A DNA stretch of 38,084 nucleotides from Chara braunii (GCA_003427395.1 BFEA01000025.1:2026676-2064759), one strand, 5' to 3'. Positions 21,061 to 32,545 are shown, numbered from the stretch's first letter. The notes: generated by a model from the letters alone, not told the origin. A program made the numbers and translations.

Positions 21061-22080
21061 CAGGAGGCTTCCGTGAAGCTCTCCTATCACTAATCGAACC
21101 AGACTGGGGAGGGATTCGAGTACTCCCGGGTGAGTGTACGAACTCCTAAGTCCGGGTCGATCTGTCCGACTTCCCGTGGGAGTCACCATGCCTTTTGCTC
21201 ACTTGCGACGCATAGGCCAGATATGTGAACTGTCAGGGCAACTCAATTGAGAGTTGTTTTTGATCTCCTATGCATTGAACTGGTGGTAGGATAGCTCCCG
21301 GGTGGGTTATCCTAACACTTGTTTGATTTGGAGGTCAACTAACGAAAGAAAAAAGTAAGGCAATTATGTTTGAACAAGTGAAAGGATACTCCCGGGTGAG
21401 TAACCTTACGACTTGTTCAAATATGACTAATGGACGATACAAATAAGTACCAAAGCAGGACATGGGAGGCTTCCGTGAGGTCATCCTATTGCTTGCTTGA
21501 GCCTATCTTAGCGAGTCTAATAAAACACTCCAACTAGAGGAGGGTCTGGTGTTTGTCTGAATCCGCTAACACAACCTTAGTTTGTCTGACTTTGAGATAG
21601 TAGTAGGGTGGCTCCCGTAGGGTCATACTGTTTCGCTTTTGAGGGAAAGATTGAGCTTTGATCAAGGAGTAATAGGAGGCTTCCATGAAGAGCACCTATT
21701 ACTAACTTTAATTTTGTATTGACACCTGAATCTAGAAAGTTATCTGAATATTGAGTCAAATGTTGAGACGACTCAACATAGACCTCCTAACTATCTGCTA
21801 ACTTATAAAAGGATACTCTCGGGTGAGTTATCCTGTCACTTGCCCTAGATTGCAGAAATTGCTTGATTGCGTGAGAACTGCATGAATTTTGAAGAGTGAC
21901 TGAGTGCTTTCGTTGGGGCGACTCGACTACTCTTCTGACTAACAGATTGCTTGGAATTGATCAAGTACTCGAGGATTCCTGGGTGAATCGACCTACTACT
22001 TGCGTATGCCAGGACAAGAAAAAGAGAAAGGAAAAAGGAGTTTTCCATCGGGAGCGACTCCAAAGGTTCCTTAAAAGGAA
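21061..22080 (+). repeat. Hairpin array with CCGTG/CCGGGT loops and varied stems
   Basis: At least eleven further hairpins share a loop near C-CCGTG or C-CCGGGT but have different stems. Examples: AGGAGGCTT/AAGCTCTCCT (21062-21085), GACTTC/GGAGTC (21168-21184), AGGATAGCTC/GGGTTATCCT (21288-21313), AAGGATACTC/GAGTAACCTT (21382-21407, extending to about 25 pairs from 21366 to 21424), AGTAATAGG/CCTATTACT (21668-21703), AGGATACTC/GAGTTATCCT (21810-21834) and a CAAGTA...GATTC stem (21962-22002). Spacing is irregular, 40-180 bases. The family is unknown to me. Confidence 0.8.
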
Positions 22081-23150
22081 CGTAAGAGAAGGCTAATACC
22101 GCGGGGAAAAGGAACTAAAGAAAGAAGACACCCCGTTTAGCCACAGTTCATTGGAGAAACCGCCACTGATTTGAGTCGATCTCGGCCAAGACTACCGCAT
22201 AAAGCACAAAAGGGTGTGTTTATCCGCAAGAGGGAGAATGCAAGGACTGAAAGGAGGGGAAATATGAGTTTCCCTAAAAGACAACTTAGGACATAGGCAA
22301 GAAACTCCTTGAAATAAAAGGAGAAGGAGTGACAGACGACTCAGGGTAGATAGAAACTAGAGGTTAGACTTTGGGATGTTGATCCCAAAGCTCTCAAACC
22401 AGATCTAAGAGTTTGACCCTTTGATATCAATATGTGGGAAGTCGAGTGAGAATGTTGAATCCTTGTTGACCTGTGTGTGTGCATGTCTTTGCTTTGGTCT
22501 ACTGCAATCGAAGGAGAAGTCCTACATAAAGGACTCGATTTTTTGTTATCTCTCGATAACAGGTCGGTCGTTGCCGATTCAACTTTTCCTCCTTTGACTT
22601 GACACCTACATCTAAAGTCAAACCTTGTGGTCAGTAAAACTGTCACCTGTGGTCATTGCCTAAATGGTCATGGTCACTCTCAAGGGTCCTTTGAATCAGT
22701 GTGAGGGGGTTGGGCTTGCATCTCAGGAAAGATAGAGCTGTCATGCATGGTTTGGGGAGTGAGGGACAATGTCAATGGTTGATGGTTGACACCGTTAGTG
22801 CATGGCATGTGAACTGTCTTTGCATTATGTTGTGCATGTCTGTCTTGTGCATGGTTTGGATTGGACTGGAATTGACATCGTGAAGAGTTTTGAACGCTCA
22901 ACACTTGTGAAAGTGGGAAGGGTTCCTTGTGGTAATACCTCGATATTCATTAACAGTCTTATATAACTCCTATGATATCTGATGATCAGTCATACGTTGA
23001 GTAGAGTAGAATATCCTTTGGTAGTGACAAAGTTTTGTTTTGATGTTTTGAACATAGTGGTCAGAAGGAGAATGTGTCTTTGGAACAGAAGCGGGAATAG
23101 ACGACCGTCTTAAAGTTCGACCTGAATATCTAACGGGTCAGTCCTAGGCG
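22081..23150. other. Unassigned stretch with isolated hairpins
   Basis: CTTTGGGAT (22369-22377) pairs with ATCCCAAAG (22382-22390), and GTTATC (22545-22550) pairs with GATAAC (22555-22560). Short frames such as 22341-22646 minus have no recognised domain. Confidence 0.45.
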
Positions 23151-23159
23151 TCTTACTGC

Positions 23160-23475
23160 GCGTACCCCATATTATGCTACAACGATCTAGCAAACGCCCT
23201 CGGCCGACCTACCTCTACTCAGGCATGTAAAAGCCTTCGCACGTGGGCCGGTAGCTCAGCAGGGATACGGCTACCTGAGGGTGGTGACAGCCCCTCGGGT
23301 AGAGGTAAGTTGTACCTCGCGACATCCCGACCTGTCGCAGGGCGTCGTGAGAGGTATAGCACGCGCGCACGGTTGGAGTGGTGACAAGTTGATTCTTCGA
23401 AAATAAATCCTGCGTGACACGACCATGAGGTTCAGCGCTCCAAGCGGGGTGCGGGACCGCCGCTCGCAACAACGC
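23160..23475 (+). repeat. Module A, copy 1 (plus orientation)
   Basis: This segment of about 315 bases aligns with 35669-36000 (plus) and with the reverse complement of 23855-24170 and 33655-33985. Shared landmarks are ATGCTACAACGA, AACGCCCTCGG, GGTAGCTC, GGTGACA, GAGGTA and CGCTC near the end. It folds into several hairpins. CTACC (23271-23275) pairs with GGTAG (23298-23302) around an AGGG/CCCT stem. In the other copies the outer stem is CCACC/GGTGG. The frame at 23215-23472 minus is a by-product. Confidence 0.75.
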
Positions 23476-23854
23476 TTTTCCTCTCTCTATTTCTCTGTAT
23501 ACTGCCTTTCCTCAAAAACTGAACTCTCTATTCGCTTCGCCCAGGGCCAGAATCCCGAAATCATTTCTTCCCTCGCTTGATTCCACTAAGGATCGAGCGA
23601 GTTGTGTATCCTTCGCAGCGCTCTACCTAGTTTTGTTGTCATCGCCAAACTCTCCCTCTCTCCGTGTGCACTTCAACTTGGTCCAAAAATGAGCCCTGAT
23701 TCAACCTTCTTCAGAGTCTAGCGCAGTCTGGTTCATCAACACGATCTCACATACTGCCAATTGCCCGATAGTCCGACTGACCTTCAACCCTCATATCCGA
23801 CCCGACGACGGCTTGCTCGGTCGTACTTTTGCGACCTCCATCGTAGCGTTGTCG
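23476..23854. repeat. C/T-rich spacer with a GGATCGAGCGAGTTGTG phrase
   Basis: About 23540-23620 (GCCCAGGGCC, CCCTCGCTTGATTCC, AAGGATCGAGCGAGTTGTGTA) resembles 29490-29566 (AAGGATGGAGCGAATTGTCTA), part of the degenerate repeats at 28.9-29.8 kb. Confidence 0.45.
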
Positions 23855-25690
23855 GGCGCATCGGTCCGACACCGCGCGCGGCAGCGCAGGACCCTCTCGG
23901 CCGCGTCACGCAAGAGTTGGATCAACATCGTCACGAACACACAAATGGAGCTTCCTTAGGCTGCTCCGGCCGAGTGCACCAGCCCTACCTCTCGCGAGCC
24001 CCTACGACAGGATAGGGCCTAAGCGAGGCACAACTTACCTCCACCTTACGGGAGTTGTCACCTCCCTTTGGTGGGCGTATCCCCGCCGAGCTACCAGTCC
24101 ACAGTACGAAAGCTACTCGGTTGCAATCGCAGAGGTGGACCAACCGAAGGCGTTTCTCTTTCGCTGTAGCATAGGGGGTACTCGCAGTAATACGCCTATC
24201 GGACCTGCACGGGAACCGGCATCTTGGGGGGCTGAGGTCCCAAGCGAGACTCGTCGTCGGTCGACTAGGACGCATCTCACACACCATGCGCACACCACTC
24301 TACGAACGCGAAAATAAAACACACACACACATATACACGAAACGACACAGCACAAACAATGCGACAACGCTCCTAGCCCCTTAGTAGCCGTCCCATAACT
24401 TCCCGACGCGTGAATCGGATAGGCGTCGCGCGGGAGACTTAGTATAGAGCCGCGCGAACGCAGGGCCAACTCATATCGACTCGCGATGCAAGCGCACGCA
24501 AGCAGTCGCAATGATGGCGTACCGTGTAGTACCCATACTCATGCGGTCCTCGTTTATCTTGAGGGTCGCTTTCGACACTCAAGTGTCGGCTGACACGCGC
24601 CTTGAGGATTAATCTCTCGACGCTGGACAACCGCCATGCGTGGTTGAAGACCACACCTTCTCCTTGTGCAGAGGGGTTGAGTAGACAGCTTTAAGCTGTC
24701 GTGGCGGTCGAACATCAAGGGGTTTGACTTTGACGGCTGCCACGGACTATAACGTCCAACTATAAAAATCTCTAAAAAGTGAAGGGTGAAAAGGGATCTC
24801 CCTTTCTCTCTCGAGCCATAATCTGGCTAACCCTTGCGCACGATCATAATCAGTTGAGCGCATGCCCAAGGCACATATAAATATATACACAAGGCTTATT
24901 TATATAGGACGATCACTTCTCACAGTCACAGTGGGACTCCTCTCAACCATATACACATGTAATCGCAGGCAGTCACATCCAGAGTTCGAACCACAACCAT
25001 ACATGCAGTCACATCAAAGATCAACAAAAGTCCACGCACTACACGGAGTCAACTTCAACCATTCTCTAGGCTAATACCCCTTGCTTTAGCCATACAAACC
25101 TTACTCTTGTGCAACTCCCCAAAATAATTACTCAGTACTTTTGTTAAATGGCCATTCAATAAAGTCCGGGTGAAAACACAATGAAACAATTCAAACCACA
25201 CGGTTAAAGCCTTCAGGTTGAGTGACAAGAGAGGATTGAAGTTGAATCGCAAACCGACGAATCGGCTACCAACCTGTTATCAGTGATAACAGAGGATGAT
25301 CCTCGTAGGATTAGGCTGAAACTAGTCCAAGTCCTGAATTAAAACAGTCAAACGGACCTGTAGCACATGACAGGCCAATCCCAAAGCTAGATTCATAAGT
25401 TCATGGAGAATAATCCTCATATCACGATCCCACTGAAGGATCCTAATTAACTAAGCCTAAGTCTACCCTCAAGCGGTGCCCAAAGCAAAGGTAGACTAAT
25501 GGCAGAATCTCCCCTATTCAGGGTGGATCGCCAGAATCGCCACCTGTCAAAATATAATTTATCTCCTCTAAATTAGAAAAATTTCGGCAGCGCTTCCCGT
25601 AGGAAAAGTGTCTTTTCAAAATTTATATCAGTCCGAATATGAAACCAAAAATAGTCTTTGACTTTCCAAAGTCAAATTTTTGTCTAACTC
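23855..25690 (+). repeat. Long direct repeat, copy 1 (modules A-reverse plus B)
   Basis: Collinear with 33650-35570, about 9.8 kb downstream (offset 9808 near 24172, about 9869 near 25140, 9885 near 25560). Shared landmarks include CCCCTACGACAGGATAGGGC, TTACGGGAGTTGTCACCTCC, GTCGACTAGGACG (ATTGACTAGGACG in copy 2), GACACTCAAGTGTC, ACTTCTCACA, CCATTCAATAAA, TTATCAGTGATAACAG and GATGATCCTC. Neither copy has an intact long frame or recognisable gag/pol. It ends within the tandem repeat at 25562. Confidence 0.85.
24543..24630 (+). other. Hairpin cluster in module B, copy 1
   Basis: GCGGTCCTC (24543-24551) pairs with GAGGGTCGC (24561-24569) using two G-T pairs, followed by the invariant GACACTCAAGTGTC (24574-24587) and a GCG...GAG/CTC...CGC stem. 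Copy 2 keeps these positions with different stems. Confidence 0.65.
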
Positions 25691-25925
25691 CATGAATTAG
25701 CAAAACTTTGGGCAGCTTTCCCTTTAGAAAAGGAGACTTTCCAGATTTTTACTAAGTCATATACGAACCTTATACAAGTTGAACTTTGAAAAGTCAGAAA
25801 TTTGATTAACTCCTTGGATTTGCAGAAATTTCGGCAGCGCTTCCCATAAGGAAAGTAGCTTACCAAGATTTATACAAAACCAAGTATAAAACAAGATCTA
25901 AGAAAATGTGAGAACTGATCTAAGC
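25562..25925 (+). repeat. Three tandem copies of a 122-bp unit
   Basis: Units start at about 25562, 25684 and 25806 with CTCC, then TTTCGGCAGCGCTTCCC-like, GGAAA, TTT and AAAGTCAAATTT-like words. A single fourth copy is present at 35445-35565 in the second long repeat, where homology then stops. Confidence 0.8.
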
Positions 25926-26159
25926 AAAAAAACTGAGCCCAGAAATGCAGAAATTGAGCTAACCCCTATCGCTCTAGCACGTGGCAAGCCTCTAAAGCAA
26001 CTACCTGTCAACTAAAACTGAGACCAAGTAGTAACCTCACTCAGCCACATGCAAGCCAAACCACAAAGGTAAGTACTCTCGTCACCCCAAGTTAATTTAG
26101 CAAACAATAATTCATAGTCTTTCAATTATTTAACCCTTTACTCCCAGCTTACATAGGGC

Positions 26160-26995
26160 ATTGGGATTGGTCATTCATCTTAGAAACAATGTCATCCCTC
26201 TGCCTTAATTTTACACGAACAGGCTGCACAACTACTCTTCTCTTCTTTTTGGCACATGACTAAGCCATTCATCTTAGAAACCAAGCTTAGTCGCCCTGAA
26301 CTGTTTAAATAGCCAAGTTATATATACCTTTCAGCACCTTAGTCTTCAAAGACAGGGCGTAGGGCTGAGCCATTCATCTTAGAAACAATGCCCAACCTGC
26401 CCAGGTTACCTTTAGTTATAACTCTTGATTATACGCTCTTCACTTGTGATAGGGCTATAGTCAGGTCATTCATCTTAGAAACAATGCCTGTCTAGCCTTG
26501 TTCGTATATAAGTACATATATATATCACAGTATAGATAATCATATTCCTTGGTTCTCATTATGGTCCTGATGCCTCAGACTTATACCATTCATCTTAGAA
26601 ACAATGTCTAGTCCTCTGGCCCTGAATCCTCCCTCGAAATAAAACAATCAAGGAGAGATGAGTCATTCATCTTAGAAACAGTGCTCAGCTCCCTCTTTTT
26701 CAGCACACAAAAAAAGAAGAGTCCCCTGGGTCTGACCCAGAGACTGTTCAGAAACCACCCAAGTAAACAGCGGCCAGACCATTCATCTTAGAAACAATGT
26801 CTGGCCCTCAAAAGTCAAGCAAGCAATACCCCTCAGAAATAAGTAGCCAGGCCATTCATCTTAGAAACAATGTCTGGCACAATTAGAGAAACACAACAAC
26901 CAAGCCATTCATCTTAGAAACGATGCTTGGTCCTTCAGAAAACAAAACAAAACATAACAGTTAGGCCATTGATTTTAAAAACAATGGCTGACTCT
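26160..26995 (+). repeat. Ten-copy hairpin array: conserved CATTCATCTTAGAAACAATG core, covarying stems
   Basis: Cores begin at 26172, 26266, 26371, 26467, 26587, 26664, 26780, 26853, 26906 and 26967 (the last diverged: CATTGATTTTAAAAACAATG). Between cores the sequence is unrelated. Flanks of several cores are complementary to each other but differ between copies: GACTAAGC/GCTTAGTC (26258/26285), GGCCAGAC/GTCTGGCC (26772/26799), GCCAGGC/GTCTGGC (26846/26872), ACCAAGC/GCTTGGT (26899/26925). Others pair less completely, for example GGAG..TGAG/CTCA.CTCC at 26652-26692. Spacing is 53-120 bases. It is neither coding nor a CRISPR. Confidence 0.85.
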
Positions 26996-26999
26996 ATAA

Positions 27000-28880
27000 G
27001 ACCCGTTCAATCGCAGGCAAAACCGCCTTCCTGCCAACCTTTCCCCTGATGCAACCCCTTGTGACAATCTGCTTTCAGACAAACAAGAAACTGAAACTCC
27101 CTTTTATACAAACATTCATTTACTTAGCCTGATTTGTGTTCTAAAAGTCAATCCAAAGTCAAAGTAGGGTTGCATGCAATACAGTCAACCAATACACAGG
27201 GACGTGTATAGATAAGGGTTATACTGGGTTTAATAAGGGAAACCAATAGTTACCTCTGAGTTCCCTGTCTCCAGAACTCCTCCTGAGTTCCGGCAGAGCT
27301 CCCGCAATCGGTGGGGCAACCTCCCACAGAGGCCTTGGCGCGGATTACGGGTTGCAATCCCGCCTGCCGCCTTCCTCTCAGAACCAATAGACCAGACTTA
27401 GAGGAAGAAGGGCAGAGGGAGAAATTTTGAGTCTCTCAGATCCAAGAAGGGTGCTCTCAGACTCGCAGGACAGGGCCTCGATGTCTTCGCTCGCCTAAGG
27501 GCCCCGCAATGGTGGCTAAACGGTCAACAATTTTGTCAACCCATGGTGTAATAGCGCTCTGACAGTCCTCTAAGTCGCAGCAACACCCCTTTTCCTCCTT
27601 GTAGAGTCTGATTACTTCCCCAAGTTATGGCACTACACCTACTAATCAGCAGGCCGCCGTTCTCCCAGAGCGCGCAACACTTCAAATAGGATCCGTCCCT
27701 TATGGAGGGCACAACAAACCTTACGGAAAAAGCAACGCAAGGCAACTATGCACACCAGCAAGGCACCGTGGAGCGCGACAACAACCATGGTAACCCTGCC
27801 AGGCGGATGAACCTCCTGCAGCAGTCCACAGCAGCTAGCCAATAAGGCCGTAGCGATGGTCAACAACCATCAGCGGCAGCAGCCTGCTGAAGCAGCCAAT
27901 ACGAGCGGTAGTTGAACGGCGGTGACGCCGCCACAAGTTCAATCACAACGGCGAGCCCTCCTCTCCTGAGTTCGCAGGCTAATCTCGTTGCTAACCGCCT
28001 TTTTGCCTCCGAACGATGGTCAAAGCAGCGCAGCAGCCCACAGGTAAGGCTTCAATCACATCCCCAACTTCCTGTTGTTCTATGCATCGGGGTAAGCGGC
28101 ACTCCGGCCAACCAGAAACATGCCCATAGCTCCGTTGCCAGCCTCCCGTTGTTTCGACTGTTGGCCAATCTCCCAGCCCTGGGGGCTATCCCCTCATTGC
28201 TCTCGTGGCCAACGGTGACTCTTCAGCCCCACAGCCTGGCTTCTCCTTTGAGGTAGGTACTCATGTTTTACGGCCCTTCCACCACCTCCCCGTTCTTTTT
28301 CCCTTGCTACTTTTTTTTCACTCCTCCACAGTCCCGGAGCTATGACCTTAGGTAGAATCCGACGTCACCGACTCAGAAAACACGCTTCCCTCCCGTATTC
28401 TCTCTTACTTATAGTCTCCTTCTCCCTCTCTCTATACGATCTCTAGTGGTCAAACACCCGGTCTTACTCTCGGCCAGGTTCAACCCGAAGTGAACCCCGG
28501 AGTAAAGCGCTCACACGGAGTAACCGAGGGTGATGAAAAGGCACTATCCTGAACGGCTGCGTGAGGACGACGGGCAACCCTTCTTCCGTGCCCATAAAAG
28601 AAAGGGGAAAACGTGCAAAACTAAAAATTCAGAAAAGGAAAAAAACAATAAAGAGGCATCCAAGAGTGAATCTTCCGCAAAAAAAAAAACCGGAAGAGTT
28701 CATCGTTGCGCTGCCTTTCTCTGTGCGCAGCCCCTACACACCCCGACACCAAGTTTGCTACCCTCCTTCGAACCCGCTTTCACCAATCGAATTAGCAGGA
28801 CCGAATGAAACTTTAACGCGAAACCGGCCAGGTGCGTGCCCCCTTTTCCCTGCGCCTAGCCCCCTCTCCGCCACGTGCAT
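27000..28880. other. Unassigned GC-richer stretch
   Basis: Several short frames (27642-27866 minus, 27912-28256 plus, 28530-28808 plus) lack domains, and I could not link them by convincing splice sites. Small hairpins occur, for example GGCGG-TGA-CGCCGCC near 27918-27932. A decayed or single-exon small gene at 27912-28256 cannot be excluded. Confidence 0.35.
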
Positions 28881-29950
28881 CTGACACTCTTTTTTGTCCA
28901 GATTCACTTCCTATTCTAATTCCAAATCTACTAACTTTCTTTCAAATCCACCTCCACTACTCACTTCGCCCTGCCTATAAACCCATATCTACTATCCTTC
29001 CCCGACTGGTCCCGTCCAGAATCAACTAACACCTTTGACTTTCTCACTCCTTCTTCCCTGCTTCCTACCATAGCTCCGCGCACTAACCTTTCGTCCTTAC
29101 TCCTCACCTACTGATCTACTGCTAAAACTAACCCCGGATTAAGTGTCGCCCGGGCCTAAAACCTTGGACTAACATTTTATCCCACCCGAATCCATCGAGA
29201 ATCGGGCAAGTTATGCTCGTTTCTCTCTTCTTCTCCAACCTCGTTCACGCCATCTCCGCGCAGTCCTTCCTCCTTCTATCTTCTATTCTACTAACCCTTC
29301 ACTCAAGCTTACTACATAGTTGGAATCGCTATGTCAAGAAACCCTTACCCAGCAGTCTTCCCCGCCCGAGCCCAACGAAAGACGAGCGAGTTGCGGGTTC
29401 TCCCTCCCGCCATATCTCCATACCCCGCGCTGCTTCGTTCTCACTAACCTCTAATCCCGCTAACCCATCGCCGAATCTAACCACGGATTCGGATTCGCTG
29501 GCCCGGAAAACCCCTATAACCACCCTCCATTCGTCCGACTTCGTGAAGGATGGAGCGAATTGTCTATTTGTGGTTGCGCCCGACTCCCCGCTCCGCCATC
29601 TCCAGTCGCGTATGTACCTGGCGCTCAGACTCGTCTGGGTTCATCCCTTCTATGTGTGCTCACCGACTGCTCTGGCCGCTCCGCCCCTCCTTCCGCTGCG
29701 TCTGCCCCGTTGCCTTAGCACCCCCGTATTCTCTTACCTCCTTTCTCTTCCACCCCCAACCACCTCCGTCTCTCCCTACTCCGAATGCACCCGGAGTGCT
29801 AACCCGTCCGGGTTCACTCCACTCTTATCCCCCACTACTACTAGCTCAGCACTCGGTAGTAGCCCCTCCCCCACAGCTCTCTGGCATCGACTGTCCGGCC
29901 TGCTGCTTGGTTGCCCCGGCCCGCTGCTGTAGATCAACCGCCGTCACTCA
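28880..29950 (+). repeat. Pyrimidine-rich degenerate tandem repeat, about 170-185 bp period
   Basis: A phrase like GAGCGAGTTG closes successive units near 29199, 29382 and 29552, and CATCTCCGCGCA-like words follow. C+T dominates the plus strand, which suppresses stops and produces a 239-codon Ser/Pro/Leu-rich frame at 29213-29932. That frame has no domain and is more likely compositional than a gene. Confidence 0.5.
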
Positions 29951-30785
29951 GCGTCACCCGATCAGTCTCGCTGCCCTGTCGCTCTCCCGCTAGTACTCAT
30001 TGCCTGCTGCCTGTTGCCTCCGCTGCTCGTTTTCCCCGCCCCAACACCCATCACTTAGCTGTCTTCGGCAATCAAGTGCACCCGATACGCACCCGTGCCC
30101 AGGTTCCCCTTACCTCCACTGCTGCCTCTCCACCTCATCTCCCCGTCGTCTGTTTCCACTGCCCCTTTTCTCCCGGTTACTCAGCGCCCGACAACAGCGG
30201 GCTCATCAGCCGTACGGGCTGTTTGGCAGCGCCTACTTCCCTACGCGGTATTTTCGGAGGAGGCTAGTTGCTGAATGATCCGGTTAGCTACTTCAAGTTG
30301 CCCCTGCACCTCTGCCCGACAGGCAGCTCGCGGGCCAGCCCCGCCATGGACCTCCACTGGCGTCCTATATGTATGGTCCGGCCGCGCAGGGGCCTTGCTA
30401 ATCTTCTATGTATCGCTCCGAATTTTTACAGGCGCCCCAAGGAACTGGCTCACGCGCACGTTGGCTTCGTCGGCCCGCATCTTAAAGGGGTGGGGCCAAG
30501 GACCCTCACCGATCATGAGGAAGTGCGAACGGGTTCGCGCACTCGAGGTCCTCGACTTCCGCGGCGGCCGCTAAGTCTGGCATTGCGTCCATACCAACGG
30601 GGCGGCGGGACAACGGCAAATAATAAGAAGAAGACAATAACTTATTAAAAGTTTTTAATCGTCGGAACATGTCAACTGAAAGAAAAGGAAACGCTAGCAC
30701 CGTTCTGACGCCGCCGTCGGCAGAAGACCAAGCGGAATAGCCGTCGGGCCTCCGATTCCTCAGTCCCTTCGCACTGCCTTGATAA
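29951..30785. other. Unassigned C-rich to mixed stretch
   Basis: Continuation of pyrimidine-rich DNA to about 30270, then a mixed sequence with small hairpins such as CTGCC-CGACA-GGCAG near 30313-30327. No gene-like frame could be supported. Confidence 0.35.
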
Positions 30786-30789
30786 TTTC

Positions 30790-31290
30790 GCTCGTCGTCA
30801 CTTGATCTCGATCCCTGAACGCCTCGGATGAAAATCCAACGCCGTAACCAATACTGCCAGGCCCGAGTCTGGGCCTAGCTCTGGCGGACGCCTTAATAAA
30901 CGGACACTGCGCGGCGCGCCAGGCTACCGAAACGCCTTCAAAAGTCACTTTGTTGTCGACGTCGTCCTCCGCACGTACGCACAGGTCACAGGCGAGCACA
31001 TTCATCAACGAGACGTAATTCTTTTAATCCCTATTTAATCAGACGGAAAAAAATTTGGCCGGCGGTGACACCGACTCTCCAATCATCAACAAATAAAAGG
31101 ATCACGCGCGCCTCAAATCCGCGCGCCCACACACTCTCTATTCTAGTTAACCATCCAATCAACGTAAATCACGGACGCAGCCGCGCCTAGCGCGATATAC
31201 TTAAGCTTTGAACCAACTATTTTCTGTCATTTGCAAAAACCAGGGAGGATACCCTTGTAAGGGTATTCGCGCCGACAGCGCTCTTTGCCA
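30790..31290 (+). repeat. Repeat F, copy 1
   Basis: Aligns with 31955-32545: TCTCGATCCCT, CCGTAACC, GCGCGCCAG, GTCGACGTCGTCC, GCACGTACGCAC, ATCACGCGCGCC, GTCATTTGCAAAAACCAGGG and a closing TACCC-TTGTAA-GGGTA hairpin. GCCAGGCCC (30856-30864) pairs with GGGC (30871-30874) and CTGGC (30881-30885). Confidence 0.75.
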
Positions 31291-31954
31291 CTCCTGACCA
31301 CTTGACGAATTAGACATTATACTGGGTTGAGGTCCGATGCATTCGGTAGGATGGTGGCTACGGTAACCGATATCCATCACACGGTTCGTAGCAAGGCCCC
31401 CGTGGGGACATCCAGCCCCGAAACCGGAGGGCGTTGAGCCCCCATTCTGTTCACCTCAGTCGTGGCCACCCTGACCCTCCGACGAGCGGGAGGGCGTGGG
31501 CCAGCTACATAATTCCCTGCATGGGCCTACCCGATGTCGATCCCTGTGCAGGTCTTGGTGGTACCAGTAAATATTCAGCGCAAACCTTTGAAGGCGGAGG
31601 TTGGGAACAACTCTACGTGCGAGCACAAGGCTGAGTACAGCTACAAACTTCTCCACCGTGCCCTAGGCCGTTCTGCCTGGGTATAGCCCTCCGTTGTCGG
31701 GTCTTAGTGGCAAGCAGACACCCAAAACTTTCTCAGCGGCTCGCGGTCGGTCAACCTAAAAGCTTCAACAAAATGAAAATAGTAATCATTAAATATATAC
31801 AAAAAAATCATCAAACAAAAATTTGGAGGTTGTACCGCACGGCAAGGAAAATGAGAACAAAGAGAATACTAATATCGCCCTGGCCCTGTTGATCAACCCC
31901 GTGGTCTTGAAAACCAGGGGGATAGCCTCGTCAGGCCCTCTCCCCGTCAGTTTC
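31291..31954. other. Spacer between the two F copies, hairpin-rich
   Basis: It contains CGGTAACCG within a GATGG...CCATC stem (31351-31379), CCCCCGTGGGG (31398-31408, sharing the CCGTG loop of the 20-21 kb array) and CCCTCC-GACGAGC-GGGAGGG. No gene-like frame. Confidence 0.45.
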
Positions 31955-32545
31955 CCTTTTACTGCTCCGAGGCTCCTGCGTCGTCATCCGATGGTCTCGA
32001 TCCCTAAACCTCCCTATCGAAAGTCCGACACCGTAACCTATAGTGCTAGACCCAAACTGGTTCTAGTATAGGCAATAGCTTATATAAATGGATACCACGT
32101 GGTGCGCCAGTCTACTGAAATGTCCCAAAGCCACGTCTCGGTCTACCAACTAATCCCACACCCACTGACCCTTTCGCGTCCACCGCGTGGCTATACAGAA
32201 CAGTGTCTTCGTCGACGTCGTCCTTTGTACGTATGCACTTGTCATGGTCAAATACATCAATCAGAAATAAAACATTTTTTAATTCTACTACTTTGGTCAG
32301 AAATAAAACTTTGCCGGCAACTACGCGCGCTTTTTCAATCACCAATAAGAAAAGAGATCACGCGCGCCTTAAGTCTGCACGCCCACATACTCTTTACTCT
32401 AGTCAACCATCCAGTCAGCCTAAACGATCAAACTCAACCGCAACTCGCGTGGTGTACTCATACCTTAAACTAAACGTTTTTTTCTGTCATCTGCAAAAAC
32501 CAGGGCGGATACTCGTGTAAGGGTATTCGCACCGACAGCGTTTCC
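31955..32545 (+). repeat. Repeat F, copy 2
   Basis: Counterpart of 30790-31290. Where copy 1 has a GCCAG-GCCC stem, this copy has CCTATA (32037-32042) and CTAGACC (32046-32052) pairing with GGTTCTAG (32059-32066) and TATAGG (32067-32072). The stem sequence differs completely at the same aligned position. Confidence 0.75.

Noticed and set aside
23240-23310. tRNA-like box A (GGTAGCTCAGCAGGGA) in module A
   Set aside because: No box B at tRNA spacing and the fold is a set of separate hairpins. The resemblance is limited to the box A word.
26160-26995. CRISPR-like array
   Set aside because: Repeats are 20 bases with irregular 33-100 base intervals, flanks pair with each other, and the surrounding DNA is eukaryotic with no cas genes.
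19900-27000. Inserted organellar DNA with hairpin elements, as known from some mitochondrial genomes
   Set aside because: No organellar genes, rRNA or tRNA were recognised in or beside the hairpin arrays, so there is no positive evidence for organellar origin.
28530-28884. Lys-rich small protein frames
   Set aside because: Two overlapping plus frames across an A-rich patch with no domain or start context. Composition explains the openness.
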